Origin: Cheilinus undulatus | Taxonomy: Eukaryota; Chordata; Actinopteri; Labriformes; Labridae | Direction of reading: 5' to 3' | NCBI RefSeq assembly: GCF_018320785.1 | Contig: NC_054876.1 | Span: 8,868,707-8,932,706 of the forward strand | Length of the DNA stretch: 64,000 bases | Shown: positions 1 to 10,366 of the stretch, in pieces | How positions within the stretch are numbered: the stretch's first letter is position 1 | Layout: each line of letters starts with the position of its first letter | Notes under the pieces: generated by a model | What the model saw: only the letters and a program-made list of their open reading frames with translations | Databases searched by the model: none | What the model was told of the DNA's origin: nothing | Translations under genes and position numbers: made by a program

Positions 1-89
1 GGCCCAAACAGTTTGTCCTTGTGCAAAGTTTGAAAAATTCCCCTTAAGGTGTTCTTTACATGCATGGGCCCTTTGACCTTTGACCCTTA

Positions 90-310
90 AGGTTCAGAGT
101 CTGATCATGGCGTCAGTCTTACTGCTGATGAGAACTTCCTTGACCTTAACCTGTCAAAAACAAAGGAGTTTATTGTTGATTTTATAAAAAACCTAAAGCG
201 AGCTCTGTTCGTAGTAAGGATGCTGGGATTGTTGGCTCTCAAATGTACGCTGTTGCTCTCAAATGTACGTCGCTTTGGAGAAAAGCGTCTGCTAAATGAC
301 ATAGTAACAT
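90..310 (+). mobile_element. LINE fragment with L2/SINE-type 3' tail
   Basis: A short reverse-transcriptase remnant is readable at about 118-198, with residues such as LDLNLSKTKEFIVDF. This matches the LNxSKTKExxxDF block seen near the end of the RT domain in many fish LINEs. At about 250-310 lies the tail ending GCGTCTGCTAAATGA, a 3' end shared by fish L2-clade LINEs and their SINEs. The piece is truncated at both ends and has no open frame of useful length. The clade assignment rests on remembered family features, not a search. Confidence 0.55.
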
Positions 311-529
311 TGTAACATAAGCTATATTAATTCCCCCGATGTCTGAGGTGCAAATGACGTCACACCTGTGTTTAATGTGTTCTATTTGCTACAAGCATGT
401 AAGATTAAGAGACAGAGACAGAAAACGATGGTACTTTGTTGAAACACACCATTGGGGGATAACAACCCTTTGCCTTGCAAATTGGCCTGTTTACATTAAG
501 CATCTAACAATGAGGATGGAAACAGTACG
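311..529. other. No gene seen
   Basis: Short unique-looking stretch between the LINE tail and the first hAT-like element. No splice-bounded exon or recognisable repeat was found. Confidence 0.4.
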
Positions 530-1514
530 GCGGGGCTGTCAAACTCAATCACAGCAGATTCTGGATTCAGGACTAACCTGAGGGCCGAACAGTATCACCT
601 TTTTAACCATAAACTGTCAACCTTGTTTCACCGGTAATAAAATATTAAAAGAAAAAACCTTAACACTGATGATAAATGATTCTGACATTTAAAAAGTTTT
701 AAAAAGATTAGTTTAGAGGCTCACAATCAGACAAAAGGGGTTTTTTTTGTTCTAAAAGGTCACAACATGAAATTGAAATAGAAAAATGATCTATTTTTAA
801 TGGCAAATATATTAGAAAGATCAAATCATGAGTTTAAAAGCTCAAAATATAAAATAAAATTTATAATCATGAAATTAAAAGTCAGTCTAAATAAAACACA
901 AGATCTTTGAGCCCAATAAGGAGCATCAGCACTCAGTGACGAAGTCCCTCATCCATTACTATTTGCCTCCAAAAGTCAACCGTGCAGACTGAAAAATAAT
1001 AAAATAACAATATATGATTCAAAATTTTAAATTGTGAGTGTAAAAGGTCAAACTATGGGACTGTGAAGTCAAAGTTTGCAGTTGAAATATAAGGTAAAAT
1101 ATAAAATAATTGGTTAAAAAGGTCAAAATATCACTTAAAAATTAGAATTGACTCTTAAAGCTCAAAATGTTATATGAGAAGTCAAAATTATGTGTTGAAA
1201 TGCTCAAAGTGTGAAATTAAAAATCAAATCCTAAATTTGAGTCCTAATTGTAAGATAATTAACTTGTAAATGTGAAATTAAAACACAAATTAATTTCTTT
1301 ACCCACATTCCTTACTTCTTATTTAAATATTTTCACTCCTTACTTTTTTAGATTTTGTGACTTAGGGATATCTTAAATCATCAAGGATACGTTTACGTTT
1401 TTATACTCATAATGATGGACCAGTTATAACAGAAATATGAGATCATCTTGCGGGCCGGATTTAACTGTTCCACAGGTCGGATTTGGCCCCCGGTCCTTGA
1501 GTTTTATACGGCAT
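530..1514. mobile_element. Degenerate non-autonomous hAT-like element, family N1, copy 1
   Basis: The left end (CGGGGCTGTCAAACTCAA) and the right end (GGCCCCCGGTCCTTGAG) match the termini of two better copies at 13128-14200 and 24140-25153. The interior is an AT-rich, degenerate tandem array built from units like AAAAGGTCAAAATATGAGAT alternating with AAATTCAAAATCATGAGTTT. Unlike the other two copies, no clean 8-bp target duplication is visible, and the right terminal bases have decayed. There is no transposase coding. This is the oldest-looking of the three copies. Confidence 0.65.
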
Positions 1515-2360
1515 AAACAGAGTAAAGATTGGCCTACATGTCTACAGGAGCTGATGGAAGTGCACTGCAGTTTTTATGATACACAAAACTTTCCAGAAGA
1601 AGGTAGTAAAATCACAGTTTTTTCTCTCTCCACATCAGTGCGATGTGCCAGTTATTATTGCCCTGGCAGTAGCTCTTTAGCACCCGGTAGCTTTCAGTTA
1701 TAGCTGCTGTAGGGCTTTCGGTGTCTTTGTCGGTGCAGCTTTGATAGATCAAGTTGGCTTTGGGATTCTTGCTGAAAGCTCAGCTTCTCGCTGTTATCCC
1801 TTTAGCATTTCAGTTTCTTTTCGCCACTTTCACATATTTCCACACACGTTCTTCATATTTTTCACAAGTTCCTGCTGCCACCCAAAAGTTACATGTGCAG
1901 TTGTAGAGCAACTCTTAATTGAACAATAGGTGGGCCAACTTCCTATGAACCAATCCCTTTTGTGTATTCAAGTTATGGACTTATTTCTGCCACCCACAGG
2001 GCCCACTGCAATCACTCACACACACATACATTGACACAGTCATATTCAACGAGCATGATTCTTATTTTTTCTCCTGGCCTTACTGAGCCACCTCCCGTAG
2101 GGGAACCTGGGGCTGAAGCCCTGGTAGATCTGTGCATTAAATCGGGCCAGGTTGCCTTAGTAAGAATGAACATCTCACTGATTTGGTAAGTGAATTATTA
2201 CAAACAATTCTACATTTATCTCACCCAGAGGGGCATTTTACATTCCTAGAATCAGTATTTTTACCCGAAAGTCCAGCTTTTTATCACTGAGCAACATTTA
2301 TTGCTTTGTTTTGGTTTAATGATTAACAAAAATCAGAGGTGACTATCTGCGTGAGACACA
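1515..2360. other. Upstream flank of the arrestin-domain gene, no gene seen
   Basis: No recognisable coding exon or repeat. Because it lies directly upstream of the first coding exon it may hold the promoter and 5' untranslated sequence of the ARRDC-like gene, but nothing specific apart from the TATA-like site reported separately can be shown. Confidence 0.4.
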
Positions 2361-2363
2361 CCT

Positions 2364-2372
2364 CATAAATAA
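2364..2372 (+). promoter_or_regulatory. TATA-like box upstream of the ARRDC-like gene
   Basis: CATAAATAA lies about 50 bp upstream of the predicted start codon at 2419, with an ATTGG (inverted CCAAT) at about 2399. If used, transcription would begin about 30 bp downstream, giving a very short 5' leader. This is a pattern match only. An upstream non-coding exon is equally possible. Confidence 0.25.
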
Positions 2373-2418
2373 GCACCCCAGCTCACCTTGCAATTGCTCA
2401 TTGGTCACACAGTCTGCC

Positions 2419-5400
2419 ATGTCAAGTGACATTCAAATTTTGGTGGAATATAATCCCATAAATAAAAGGGATATTTTCACCAGTGGGGATTATATCTCAG
2501 GGAAAATTACACTGGAACTGGCAAAAGAATGCAAAGCAGAGTCAATCAATGTAAAGATGAAAGGAAAAGCAGAGGTCGAATGGACTGAACATTATGGAAG
2601 AACAGTTGTGGTCTATCACAAGAAGGAGAAGTACTTCAGTCTCCAGAAAGCTGTTTTGCAGGCAAACCATGGTAAGTTGCCTTCTCTGTGATTCTCATCA
2701 GACGTAACCTGCTGTAACAAGATTTATTGTAGTCATCATGTATGTGCCTCTACAGTGACTAACGCTTTGATTTTTTTATTCTCACATTTATGTGGCTTGT
2801 TTTTGGATTGTCCTTTGTGGTCATTTTCAAATTTATTGTTGTTAACATTAGAAAAAAATTGCTTCATTCGATCTAAAGAAATATACGTACATACTTTCAG
2901 AAGAAGGCAAAATAAATTCAAATCCTGATTTAGGGCTGTAAATGTCATTATTATTTTTGTCCCAGTTACTGTGATAGCAAACAGGTTTAAACAAATATTC
3001 GTCATACATTATGTAACTGTCAGTTGGACTTATAAAACATTATTGTGTTTCAGGTAACAACGTTATCAGCCCAGGCTGTCACGTCTACCCATTCACCTTT
3101 CAGATACCTGCAGAGTAAGTTTTTACAAGTTAAAAATTTAATGCATGAGATTATACTACCTTCCAGTGTCTTTTTCTTCCATCAATTGGTTTCGTCTCTT
3201 AATAAACTTTTCAATTTTTTTTTTACTGCAACCTTTATATGTTTCCAGTTGATGAGAGCAGTCAAATGTGTGACCCAAATTTCCAAAAATTCTCAAACAC
3301 TTCAATCAATTTATGTAAAATGTGTCAGTTTTTGACCCTAGATCGTGCATATCTCAAGACATGCAGTCTCCAATTACAAACATGTGTGATACAAAATGAA
3401 TTGTTCTGAAGAGCTGAGTGAGTTTAAAAGTGGTACTGCAATGGATGCCACCTTTGCCATAAAGCAGTTTGTGAAATTTCATCCCTGCTGGATATTCCAC
3501 AGTCAACTTTAAGTTATGTTATCAGAAAGTGGAAGTGTTTAGGAACAACAGCATCTCAGCCACAAAGCAGGAGACCACGTAAAATCACAGATTGGGGACA
3601 CACTGCTAAGGCGCAAAGTCGCAAATGCTCTGCTGATTCCACAGCTGAAGGGTTCTGAACTTCACAGGCAACAATGTAAGCACAAAAACCCTGCAGCAGC
3701 AGCTTCATGGAGAGGGTCTCTATGGCCGAACAGCTGCATGCAAGCCTCACATCACCATGTCCAATGCCGAGCGACAGATGGATTGGTGAACAACACAACA
3801 ACACTGGACTGTGCAGCAGTGGAAATGTGCTCTGTGGAGTGACGGATTATGCTTCTCTGTTTGCCAGTCATATGGGCGGGTCTAGGTTTGGCGGATGCTG
3901 GAAGAACATTACCTGCCTGGCTGCATTGTTCTAACTGTGAGGTTTAGTGGAGGAGGGATAATGGTATACATAAGAACAGTGCAGTGTCACTCCAAATTTT
4001 CCAATATGACCCCGCCCCCATTTGGGGGAAAACAAGCCCTCGGACTGAATGGTGGTAGGTTAGAAAACATCAGTAACAGCATGATTAAAAGTCATTTTCT
4101 TGTGTTTTGTGCCTTAAACAGTTAAAAGCCGTAATTAAAAGCATGTTTTGTTATTCTTAAATTATGCAGGAGTGTCAAAGAGGAGTTCTGTGTCTTTTGG
4201 CACAGGACTAAAGCAAATGCAAATTTTGAACCAGTGCTGTGTTCTTGATAACTTTAAGCTAGCGATCCTTCTGTCTGCCTGTTAACAGCTTTTTCACGCA
4301 TTAACTTTTAACCACATTGAAGTGTGAAGATCCAACACACACAGGGTATGTGATGTCAGTTTATCACATCATGAGATGGGACTGGATGTCCAATTTGACA
4401 GAGGGAGCCTGAACATACATTCATGTACATTTATAATTTTGTTTATTACATGTTGTTACGATGCAAGTATTATTTCATAGATGACCTACATTATATGTTT
4501 ATCTTACAGGCCATTGGATTTTGGCTCACAATAACTGGTTAACCATATGGTTTTGATATTTTAAACTATAAATCCTTTATGACCCAAACTTTCCCATTGT
4601 CTGCCATTCACTTTTATGTAATGTTTTCCCCCAGAAAAGGGCGGGGCTTAACCTTGCAAAGCAGATGGATACGCCTGTTTCCTTGTTTTTCACTGGCGAA
4701 TCCATTTTGCAAAGCTCTCATCTGAACCGTTTGGGCCTGGTTAGAAAGTGACAGGACCAATCAGTGACGGGGGGCAGTACTTTCAGGTGCAGCAGAGTCG
4801 TGACGTAAACAAGCAGCAGCAAGAGCTGGTGCAGTTATGGAGGAAGAAATTAGCGTGGATGCTGCTAAAGCACCAGTTTTGAACTTGACAGCATTTCTTT
4901 GTTAAAAGAAGAACAAAGAACAGCAGTGAGTTGTTTTCTTTTCAAAAACAACAAAAGTCGAGTACTTACATGTCTTTAGTCGCCATGTTTCACGTTATTC
5001 CTCAGTAGCTTTGCACGCGCAGCTCGATAGCGGCTGTGTCACATGTTTTGTTGCTTTGATTGGCCCGTAGAGATGTGACAGACGGAACGTTCACCCAATC
5101 ACACTCTGAGTTTTTTTCAAAGCCCCTGCCTTTTCTCAAACATTTCCTATTGAAGCTTTCACCAGATGGATGTGTGAAACACATCCATCTGGCGTGTCAG
5201 GTTAGGCGGGGCTGGCATCGTTCAGGCAAAGTACCCAGATGGGCTGCTCTTATTCACTGGGCTGTTTTTAGGGTTCGTGCCAATCTTAATGCTTCAGCAT
5301 GCCAAGACATTTTGGAAAATGCTATGCTTCCAATTGTGTGGCAACAGCTTGGGGAAGGCCCTTTTCTATTCAAACATGACTGTGCCCGAATGCACAAAGC

Positions 5401-8400
5401 AAGGACTATAAAAATGCGGTTTGGTGTAGAAGAACTTGACTGGCCGGCACAGAGACCTGACCTCAACCCCATCGAGCACCTTTGGGGTGAACTGGAGCTG
5501 AGATTGTGAGCCAGGCCTTCTCGTCCAACACCAGTGTCTGAGCTCATAAATACTCCAAAGAATGAATGGGCAAAAATTCCCACAGAGACATCTAACAATC
5601 TGTGGAAAGACTCCAAAGAAAAGTGGTTTCTATTAAACCTACAAACGGGGGTCAACTCCATATTGTTAGTGTAACAGTCAGTCACCTGTGTACTTTTGTC
5701 CAAATATGTATGTCTTTTTAGGGATTTCATAAATTGTTCCTGTGGAAATTTTTGCAACCATTATTTTTTCAAGGCACACATTCATAACCCACTGAAAACT
5801 GCTCCACACTTCATAGCATTTTAAAGAACACATTTTATAATTTTTTTTCTGTTCTCAAAAGACAAATGAGAGTTAGAGCAGAGATCTGTGGCTTTGGGAT
5901 GAGACTACAGAGGAGTAAAGTTGTAAACGTGATGTGTGATAATTTCATGCTATGAATTAAGCTCAAACTCATTTAACATGATGGAAATTCACTCATAAAG
6001 TATGTGATGTCAGTTTATGACATCTATGGCCATTAGGGAATGTTTTTCCAGTGTGATGGAGAAAGTCTGCACAGATTATCATTACACCAATAACTTTGGT
6101 TGAAATATAGTGTTTTCAATCAAAATAGTCATCATTTCTCAGTTTACCTTCCCCACAACTGGATCTGGGCTCTCTGAGACTCTATCTATGTCATTAAACC
6201 TTTCATTCAGAAGGCATGTTTTCATCCAGAAAGGTACAGGGCCAGCATTATTTGAGCAAAGTATTAACATGAAAAAATGGTTTGTTCTTTTTGTGAACAG
6301 GCATTTATCAGCATATAAAAATCTCGTAATCTCACTTGACATGTAGTTTTTGTTCATGCCTTGTGAATATATCATTTCCTCACAGTCTTGATGTTTTACT
6401 GCTGAGAAGATGTCTTCTATGATTACATATGTAAATATATTGTGATGTCACATCTTGCAGAAACCTGCCGTCCTCCTTCAAAGGCTCCTATGGAAAGATC
6501 AAGTACACTCTGGAGGCAATCCTGAGCCGCTCCATGAGAATGGACAGTAAAGCTAAGACTGAATTCACTCTTATCTACAACGGGAACCTTAACAGTGACC
6601 CAGAATTGATGGTACACACCTAACACAAATACACACACATCTGTGTGCTGCCTGTTTGACTTTGACACTGCTGCAGTAACAGGAATTGACACTAACTCTG
6701 ATTTTTTTTATATTCATGTCAGGCTCCACAGGAGCAGGCCTTTGAGGAGAAAATGAAGGTTTTTACATCTGGATCAGTAGGAATGCATGTAAAAATAGCA
6801 AGAACAGGCTTCCACCAAGGTGAATTTCAATCATATGCAGGAAAATCCCCTTTACAGATTATCTTAACAGTGGGTTGTGGTGAAAGATAATCTCTTGTGG
6901 CCATTTGTGGTTCAAAGTCCCATTGCTCATGGACCTTTAAAGGGTCGGAAGATAATAAAACAACAGAGACATATAGAGTTAATGCTAAGAGATAATCTCA
7001 TCGCACTGCTTCATTGCAAAAAGTATATATTTAACTCAAGCTTTAAAGTGATGCTGAAATAATTGAAAGTTTGTGTATAATTTCTGTTACTTTCAAAAAT
7101 GTACATTCTAATTTGGGACTTACAGTGCCTATAAAAAGTAGTGATCGGCCAATATTGTATATATTTTACATATTTTAATTATCCCGATAATGAAATATTA
7201 ACTGATAAAATCCACCAATTATAAAGGTGCTTGTTCTCTTTCTCACGAGACTACACATTCCGAAACAGTAGGTGGCGCCGCAGGGTTAGAGTTAGTACGA
7301 GACCCGCTGTGAAGGACCAGAGAAGAAGAGGAAGCAGCCTCAGCGCTAAGAGGCTTGTAGAGGTTAGCAACGCAGTGGTACTGGCGCAGTTATTCAGTAT
7401 TTATGGGGAAGAAAACACGACAGTGCTTGCAAAATTTTCCCCGCAAAGAAACCCTGAAGACTGGAAAACAGTCCTTGAGTTTTAGCACAACTGATCTCAT
7501 AAGTAATTTAAAAGATTTCATCCTGAAGACGTTAAAACTAGTGTCAGCTGCGGCCATTAGGACCTAGCCAACAGCCAATACCAGGCAGAGAGCTGATTGA
7601 GCAGGCTGGAAACTGCAGAAAGGCAATGCTAATAATAATAAAATCAGTCTGACGGTCTCCTGATCCACCGCTGCTTTCATAGACGTATCCCTGCCTGCTC
7701 TGTTTGATGTGGTTTCATTCAGTCTGATCGACATTAGGAAAGAAGTTCAACCACAGACCAAGGTGGACTTTACATTCTTAACCTATTTCTCTTATGACTT
7801 ATATCAGTGCATATTTTTAATCTTTATGTAAAACATCAGCTCTCTTTAATTCTGACTTATGCAGCAAAAACAAAAAGAGAGCCCCAACAATATTTCGCTT
7901 TGTTAAGCATGACAGCCTGTTATCAAGTGCTTTATGATGTAAGCACAAGTGATATTAGTTAGAATTAGTTATAAATATCTTTGCTCACCACATATTAACC
8001 TCTTCTTACTCCCAGATGTGCATAAACACATCCAATAAACTTCTTTTAAATCAACTAGTGAGAGAGGCCACCAAGACACCTGTGACTACTCTGATGGAAT
8101 TACAAGCTTCAGCAGTTGAGACGGCAGAAAGCCAAGAGAAAGAGAAAGCTGCTGTTGAAGAAAACTCATTAAATCTTGACTAGAGCTCACTAAAAGGCAT
8201 GTGAGAGACTCCGTAGTCTCAGATGAGACCGCTTTACATGCTTACCCTAAGCAGTGGTATCAGTGTTTCATACCATTTTTATGCAGATGACATTTAACTG
8301 TATATATCTTTTAAATTGTGTGACACCGATAATCTTGACATACCTGTTCCACTGTGATTAGGGATTGGATGAGTTTTCTTCAGTTTAACACTGATTAAAT

Positions 8401-9462
8401 AGACATCCTCATCATTTCTTCTAACATCTTCCCACATTCCCTAATGATCTGGATCCCCCTTTCTTTAAAGACAAATAAAACAATATTTTAATTACACAAT
8501 GCTTTTTTAAAGCAAGTTAAATACTTCTTTTATCAAAGAAACATTGACAAATGGAAATCTGTTGTGTCCTGAAGATATAACATCTGTTGTGCTGTAGCCT
8601 CTCAGCTTGATGACTGCACTTTCACCTGTCTGAATAGGCCCCTCCCTCAATCGTCTGTGGTCCTAAACACTGTTGAAAGACTGTTGACTTGGTCGAGAAG
8701 GACAACTCATATCACTCCCATTTATAGTCCTAACACAGGCACCCAGCCAGCTCCTGAATTCACTTTATGATCCATGCTTTTCTTTATACAGCCCTGCATG
8801 TGCTTTTCAGTCCAAGGTGCAGCATTAAATAAAATTTACTTTCTTACTTGCACATGCTGCTTTGTTTTTCAGGTGAAGGCATGCAGGTCGTGGCTGCCAT
8901 CCAGAACAGATCATCTCGTGAAGTCAAACCAAAGTACTGTTTGTACAGGAAATGCAGTTACTTTGCGACAGGAGAGAGGAAAGTTGAAACCAAAGACATC
9001 CTGAAAGAGGTGGGTGATCCCATCCCCCCTTCTGTAAGTCAGACTGTCACCAGGACCATCATAATCCCACCTGATACACCTGTGTCAGTCCTCAACTGCC
9101 AAATCCTCAAAGTGGAGTACAGACTCAAGGTGTGTATCTCTCTAAAAACATGAAGTTACATTAACAAGGCTGCATGAGGAGTAATGGCTTTGTCTCCTGT
9201 ACAGGTCTACCTGGATGTCAAGTATGCAATCGACCCTAAGCTCAAGTTCCCCATAATCATCCTTCCTGTTTTACCAGAGCTTAAAGAAGAGGAGCAGCCT
9301 GCTTATCCTGCCTACGGATTTGGGGCGTTTGCAAACTCAGACATGCCAGGAGGAAACAGCTTCCTACATGTCCCGCCATCCACAGGCCCCTTTGATCCAC
9401 CTCCACCTTATGGGACATATGACATGTACCCCTCCTTGGCTAATTTTGATGGAAAATCCTAG
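2419..9462 (+). CDS. Arrestin domain-containing protein 3-like (alpha-arrestin), six coding exons
   Basis: Coding exons are 2419-2671, 3054-3114, 6461-6611, 6723-6819, 8873-9129 and 9205-9462 (stop TAG). All introns have GT...AG ends and the phases join without a break, giving 1077 nt and 358 residues. Residues 1 to about 150 form the N-terminal arrestin fold (YNPINKRDIFTSGDYISG, then KGKAEVEWTEHYG, then SPGCHVYPFTFQIP). Residues about 160-300 form the C-terminal arrestin fold (KPKYCLYRKCSYFA, TRTIIIPPDTP, KVEYRLKVYLDVKYA). The C-terminal tail has PPPY at residues 339-342, a PPxY ligand for WW domains of NEDD4-family ubiquitin ligases. Family knowledge: alpha-arrestins are cytosolic or endosomal adaptors that link membrane receptors to ubiquitination and trafficking. 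The protein is shorter than mammalian ARRDC3 (about 414 residues), matching the small teleost ARRDC3-like type. The ATG at 2419 is chosen because it starts the conserved N-terminus. A weak donor (GTACAC) follows exon 3. Introns 2 and 4 hold transposon debris. The exact paralogue is unresolved. Confidence 0.9.
4003..4648. mobile_element. Unclassified element nested in the intron 2 Tc1 copy
   Basis: Inverted arms are visible: CCCCGCCCCCATTTGGGGGAAAAC at about 4010-4033 (given with its mismatching middle) and GTTTTCCCCC...GGGCGGGG at 4623-4647. They bracket about 600 bp of AT-rich non-coding sequence that is absent from normal Tc1 elements. The right arm is itself interrupted by the short MITE at 4649. 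Outer borders and any target duplication could not be fixed, so this is an inferred insertion rather than a defined family. Confidence 0.4.
4649..5204 (+). mobile_element. TAACCT-ended MITE, copy A
   Basis: This 556-bp element begins TAACCTTGCAAAGCAGATGG and ends GGCGTGTCAGGTTA. It is flanked by a perfect 9-bp target duplication GGCGGGGCT at 4640-4648 and 5205-5213. It contains CCAATCAG and TGACGTAA motifs, then an ATG-led segment like that of copy B (with disruptions), then an inverted CCAAT box (GATTGG). It closes with a perfect 14-bp-arm hairpin at 5162-5192. It inserted into another element that sits inside a Tc1 copy, so it is the youngest layer. Superfamily unknown. Confidence 0.8.
5260..5509 (+). 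pseudogene. Tc1-like transposase C-terminal fragment
   Basis: An open stretch encodes the catalytic core end of a Tc1 DDE transposase: a D-containing strand (FKHDCARMHK) and the PDLNPIEHLWGEL motif, ending in TGA at about 5507. The N-terminal DNA-binding part lies in broken frames more than 1.2 kb upstream, beyond the nested insertions, so this cannot make an active enzyme. Confidence 0.75.
7121..8276 (+). mobile_element. Tc1-like transposon debris in intron 4 of the ARRDC-like gene
   Basis: A Tc1-type left end (TACAGTGCCTATAAAAAGTA) sits at 7121-7140. At about 8055-8276 there is transposase-derived sequence (GTGAGAGAGGCCACCAAGAC onward) that is about 80-90 percent alike by eye to the Tc1 copy at 16.2 kb. 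The 900 bp between them are not Tc1-like: about 7141-7230 is AT-rich and about 7260-7600 is unique-looking. The simplest reading is one Tc1 copy disrupted by a later insertion. Nothing here is coding. Confidence 0.55.
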
Positions 9463-9553
9463 AATAAATCTTAGGAAAAACATGACTCTACATTAAGACT
9501 CTAGAGTAGTTTGTCTATGGCGATTTAAAGTGGATGATAGGATGTCAAATAAA
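9463..9553 (+). promoter_or_regulatory. Polyadenylation signals of the ARRDC-like gene
   Basis: AATAAA occurs one base after the stop codon (9463-9468) and again at 9548-9553, followed by a T-rich stretch. The second is the more plausible signal, because the first would leave almost no 3' untranslated region. Confidence 0.5.
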
Positions 9554-9559
9554 TACGTT

Positions 9560-10324
9560 TCCTCACTTTCATATTCCTGTTTTCCTAGTAACTCTAATAC
9601 CATGCTAAATATATCCAGAATAATAACATTTGCACTTTGTTTGCTTCTATTAAATATATGTATAAGCACAAAGCAAATATAGTAACTACCTGCAGAATTT
9701 CAAACACTGCACAACACTTTACATTTATCAAGGAAGCACTGTTTCCTTCATTACATTTCGTGTGTAAGCTAGTCAGCACAAGGTCTGACATCTGTGCACT
9801 TTGAAGATTTGTCTAGTTTTGTAAGAGACTGATGATTAAACATGGCTACCTATTTTGTGTGAATACATCTGATATCAAAACAATGAGGTCAGATAATGTT
9901 TTTACTTATCATTAATCATTCCTGCACACTTTAGCCTGAATGAGTCACATGCTATCAGTAAACAGCACATCATCATCACTTGAGTCAAAACCGCTAATAT
10001 TATCTTTGTTTTAGCTCGGTGTAGCGTTATTATCCCTGTAGAAGCCTGCAGACCCACACAGCTGATCAGAGGATAAAGTGCGCGGTGGAAGGAGACAAAA
10101 TGCCGAAAGCTGTATCATAAATTAGTGCCTGACATCGAGGGTTTTTTGGGAGAGATGAAGTGACACAGCGTACAGGTGAGGCAACATGTTTTTTTTTCTT
10201 TTTTTTTTTGGCCCATTTTTACGTAAAACTCTTTAAACTACACGGATAAATGTTTCCATCTACAGCTACTATGCTATCTCTCTGAGCTCGTAATAACCAC
10301 TGGAGCAACTTTCACAGAAATCAC
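9560..10324. other. Downstream flank of the ARRDC-like gene, no gene seen
   Basis: AT-rich sequence with a T-tract near 10190-10209 and no coding exon. The last part (from about 10250) resembles a repeat that recurs near 14.25 kb and that hosts the MITE starting at 10367. Confidence 0.4.
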
Positions 10325-10366
10325 TGGAGGCTAACGCCACTACTGTAGCCAAGCACATCACCACCC

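Larger units (their letters stand above)
3340..5722 (+). mobile_element. Decayed Tc1-like transposon in intron 2 of the ARRDC-like gene, split by later insertions
   Basis: The left half (about 3340-3970) reads as a Tc1 transposase N-terminal half with many frame breaks. The right half (about 5250-5640) contains HDCARMHKARTIKMRFG and PDLNPIEHLWGELE, the second aspartate and the glutamate region of a Tc1 DDE transposase. The right end near 5690-5722 (ACTTTTGTCCAAATATGTA) resembles a Tc1 terminal inverted repeat. Between the halves lies about 1.25 kb of later insertions. Stops and frameshifts throughout make it non-functional. Borders are approximate. Confidence 0.8.

Noticed and set aside
5254..5757. 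167-codon open frame on the minus strand
   Set aside because: It is the shadow of the Tc1 transposase fragment on the + strand.
7231..7485. 84-codon Arg-rich open frame in intron 4
   Set aside because: No domain or splice support; it lies in sequence inserted between two Tc1 fragments.
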